Shown here: positions 63,652-64,000 of the stretch, piece by piece
Position numbering within the stretch: the first letter of the stretch is position 1
How the letters are laid out: each line of letters opens with the position of its first letter
Assembly: GCF_022163125.1 (NCBI RefSeq)
Contig: NZ_CP091881.1
Location: 5,084,001 to 5,148,000, forward strand
Origin: Paenibacillus sp. HWE-109
Lineage (GTDB): Bacteria; Bacillota; Bacilli; Paenibacillales; NBRC-103111
Reading direction: 5' to 3'
DNA length: 64,000 bases
Notes under the pieces: generated by a model
What the model saw: only the letters and a program-made list of their open reading frames with translations
Database searches by the model: none
Told to the model about the DNA's origin: nothing
Made by a program: the position numbers and the translations under genes

Positions 63652-64000
63652 AACCAAGATCAAACGCCATCAAATCTCTGGCCATGGTAATTTTTCCTTG
63701 GAAAATCTCATCCATCCCTGCCGCATAAGCGGCTTCCGCCTCTTCATTCGCGGCGGGAGCCGGGATGTGGTGCGTCAGCACCAGATGGGCAACGCCGGCT
63801 TTGCGGGCTATTTCGGCTACTTCCAACGTTGTCGAATGGTATTTGGCTGGGTTGGACAAACCGATCTTTTGCTCAGGGAATTTGGCAATGAGCGCGTCCA
63901 GCCACGATTTGTTGTACGATTCATGGATGAGCAGGTCGATTCCTCGGCTATGCTCTACCATGCTGTCAACCGGAATCGTATCACCCGAAATGACAACCGC
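63650..64000 (-). CDS. MBL-fold metallo-hydrolase (C-terminal part; runs off the window)
   Basis: The minus-strand frame is open from the window edge to a TAA at 63650-63652, about 116 codons. It reads AVVISGDTIPVDSM at the edge, then LLIHESYN, KYHSTTLEVAEIARKAGVAHLVLTHH, matching the C-terminal half of beta-lactamase-fold hydrolases of the RNase Z/arylsulfatase-like type (metal ligands in SGDT and LTHH). The N-terminal HxHxDH part lies outside the window. Confidence 0.82.
   Translation of the reverse strand, partial: AVVISGDTIPVDSMVEHSRGIDLLIHESYNKSWLDALIAKFPEQKIGLSNPAKYHSTTLEVAEIARKAGVAHLVLTHHIPAPAANEEAEAAYAAGMDEIFQGKITMARDLMAFDLG

Overview
The window looks like chromosomal DNA of a Paenibacillus-type member of the Bacillales. 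Shine-Dalgarno sites are strong and close to AGGAGG, several genes start with TTG or GTG, and AraC-type regulators are abundant (five). There are LplA/B/C-type sugar importers, uronate and rhamnose catabolic genes, and close relatives of Bacillus genes (ypsA, ypbF, ydjO, mgsA, swrC, rocF, rocD). This is inferred from gene content; no rRNA or tRNA gene was seen.

Layout. 1-6 kb: the 5' part of a rhamnulose-1-phosphate aldolase/lactaldehyde dehydrogenase gene (-), a DUF2178 membrane protein with its small XRE regulator, a DUF4386 protein, an EamA exporter divergent from a LysR regulator, and allantoinase. 6.4-12.2 kb (-): an operon-like run of response regulator, histidine kinase, lipoprotein and SwrC-like RND pump; the regulator promoter carries 11-bp-spaced direct repeats. 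12.5-17.2 kb: ypsA, mgsA, an esterase plus Gfo/Idh/MocA pair and a divergent AraC regulator. 17.2-20.8 kb: a 3.5-kb tandem array of composite intergenic repeats with hexanucleotide tracts, interrupted by an IS4-family element with 9-bp target duplications. 20.8-27.4 kb: uxaC, a VanW protein, a PhyH oxygenase with divergent AraC regulator, an M29 aminopeptidase and an AraC/GyrI regulator. 27.5-32.3 kb (-): a siderophore importer (two FecCD permeases and a binding lipoprotein, no ATPase gene) under a perfect Fur box, preceded by an AraC/periplasmic-binding fusion regulator with its own Fur box. 32.5-37.5 kb: arginase, a DUF1361 protein, aspartase and ornithine aminotransferase. 37.8-39.3 kb: a one-gene IS66-family element with 8-bp target duplications inside a second palindromic repeat family. 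39.7-42.6 kb: a CBM9-like protein, ypbF, ydjO and an MFS transporter. 42.7-49.4 kb: a membrane-bound AraC regulator and an LplABC-type sugar importer with a candidate cre site. 49.5-58.8 kb: a small methyltransferase-like protein and a very large DUF11-repeat protein split into two overlapping frames. 58.9-64 kb: a GH2 glycosidase with a paired-operator promoter, a small unknown protein, a DUF2339 membrane protein and a partial metallo-hydrolase.

The most unusual content is not one enzyme system. It is (a) two families of structured intergenic repeats, one with a forward-forward-reverse-reverse layout found at several distant loci and amplified into an array with hexamer tracts; (b) two different insertion sequences, each sitting inside one of these repeats with its target duplication preserved; and (c) the 19-domain DUF11 protein, whose strict A/B domain alternation runs across a -1 frame break and whose start region has a good ribosome site but no standard start codon at the right distance.
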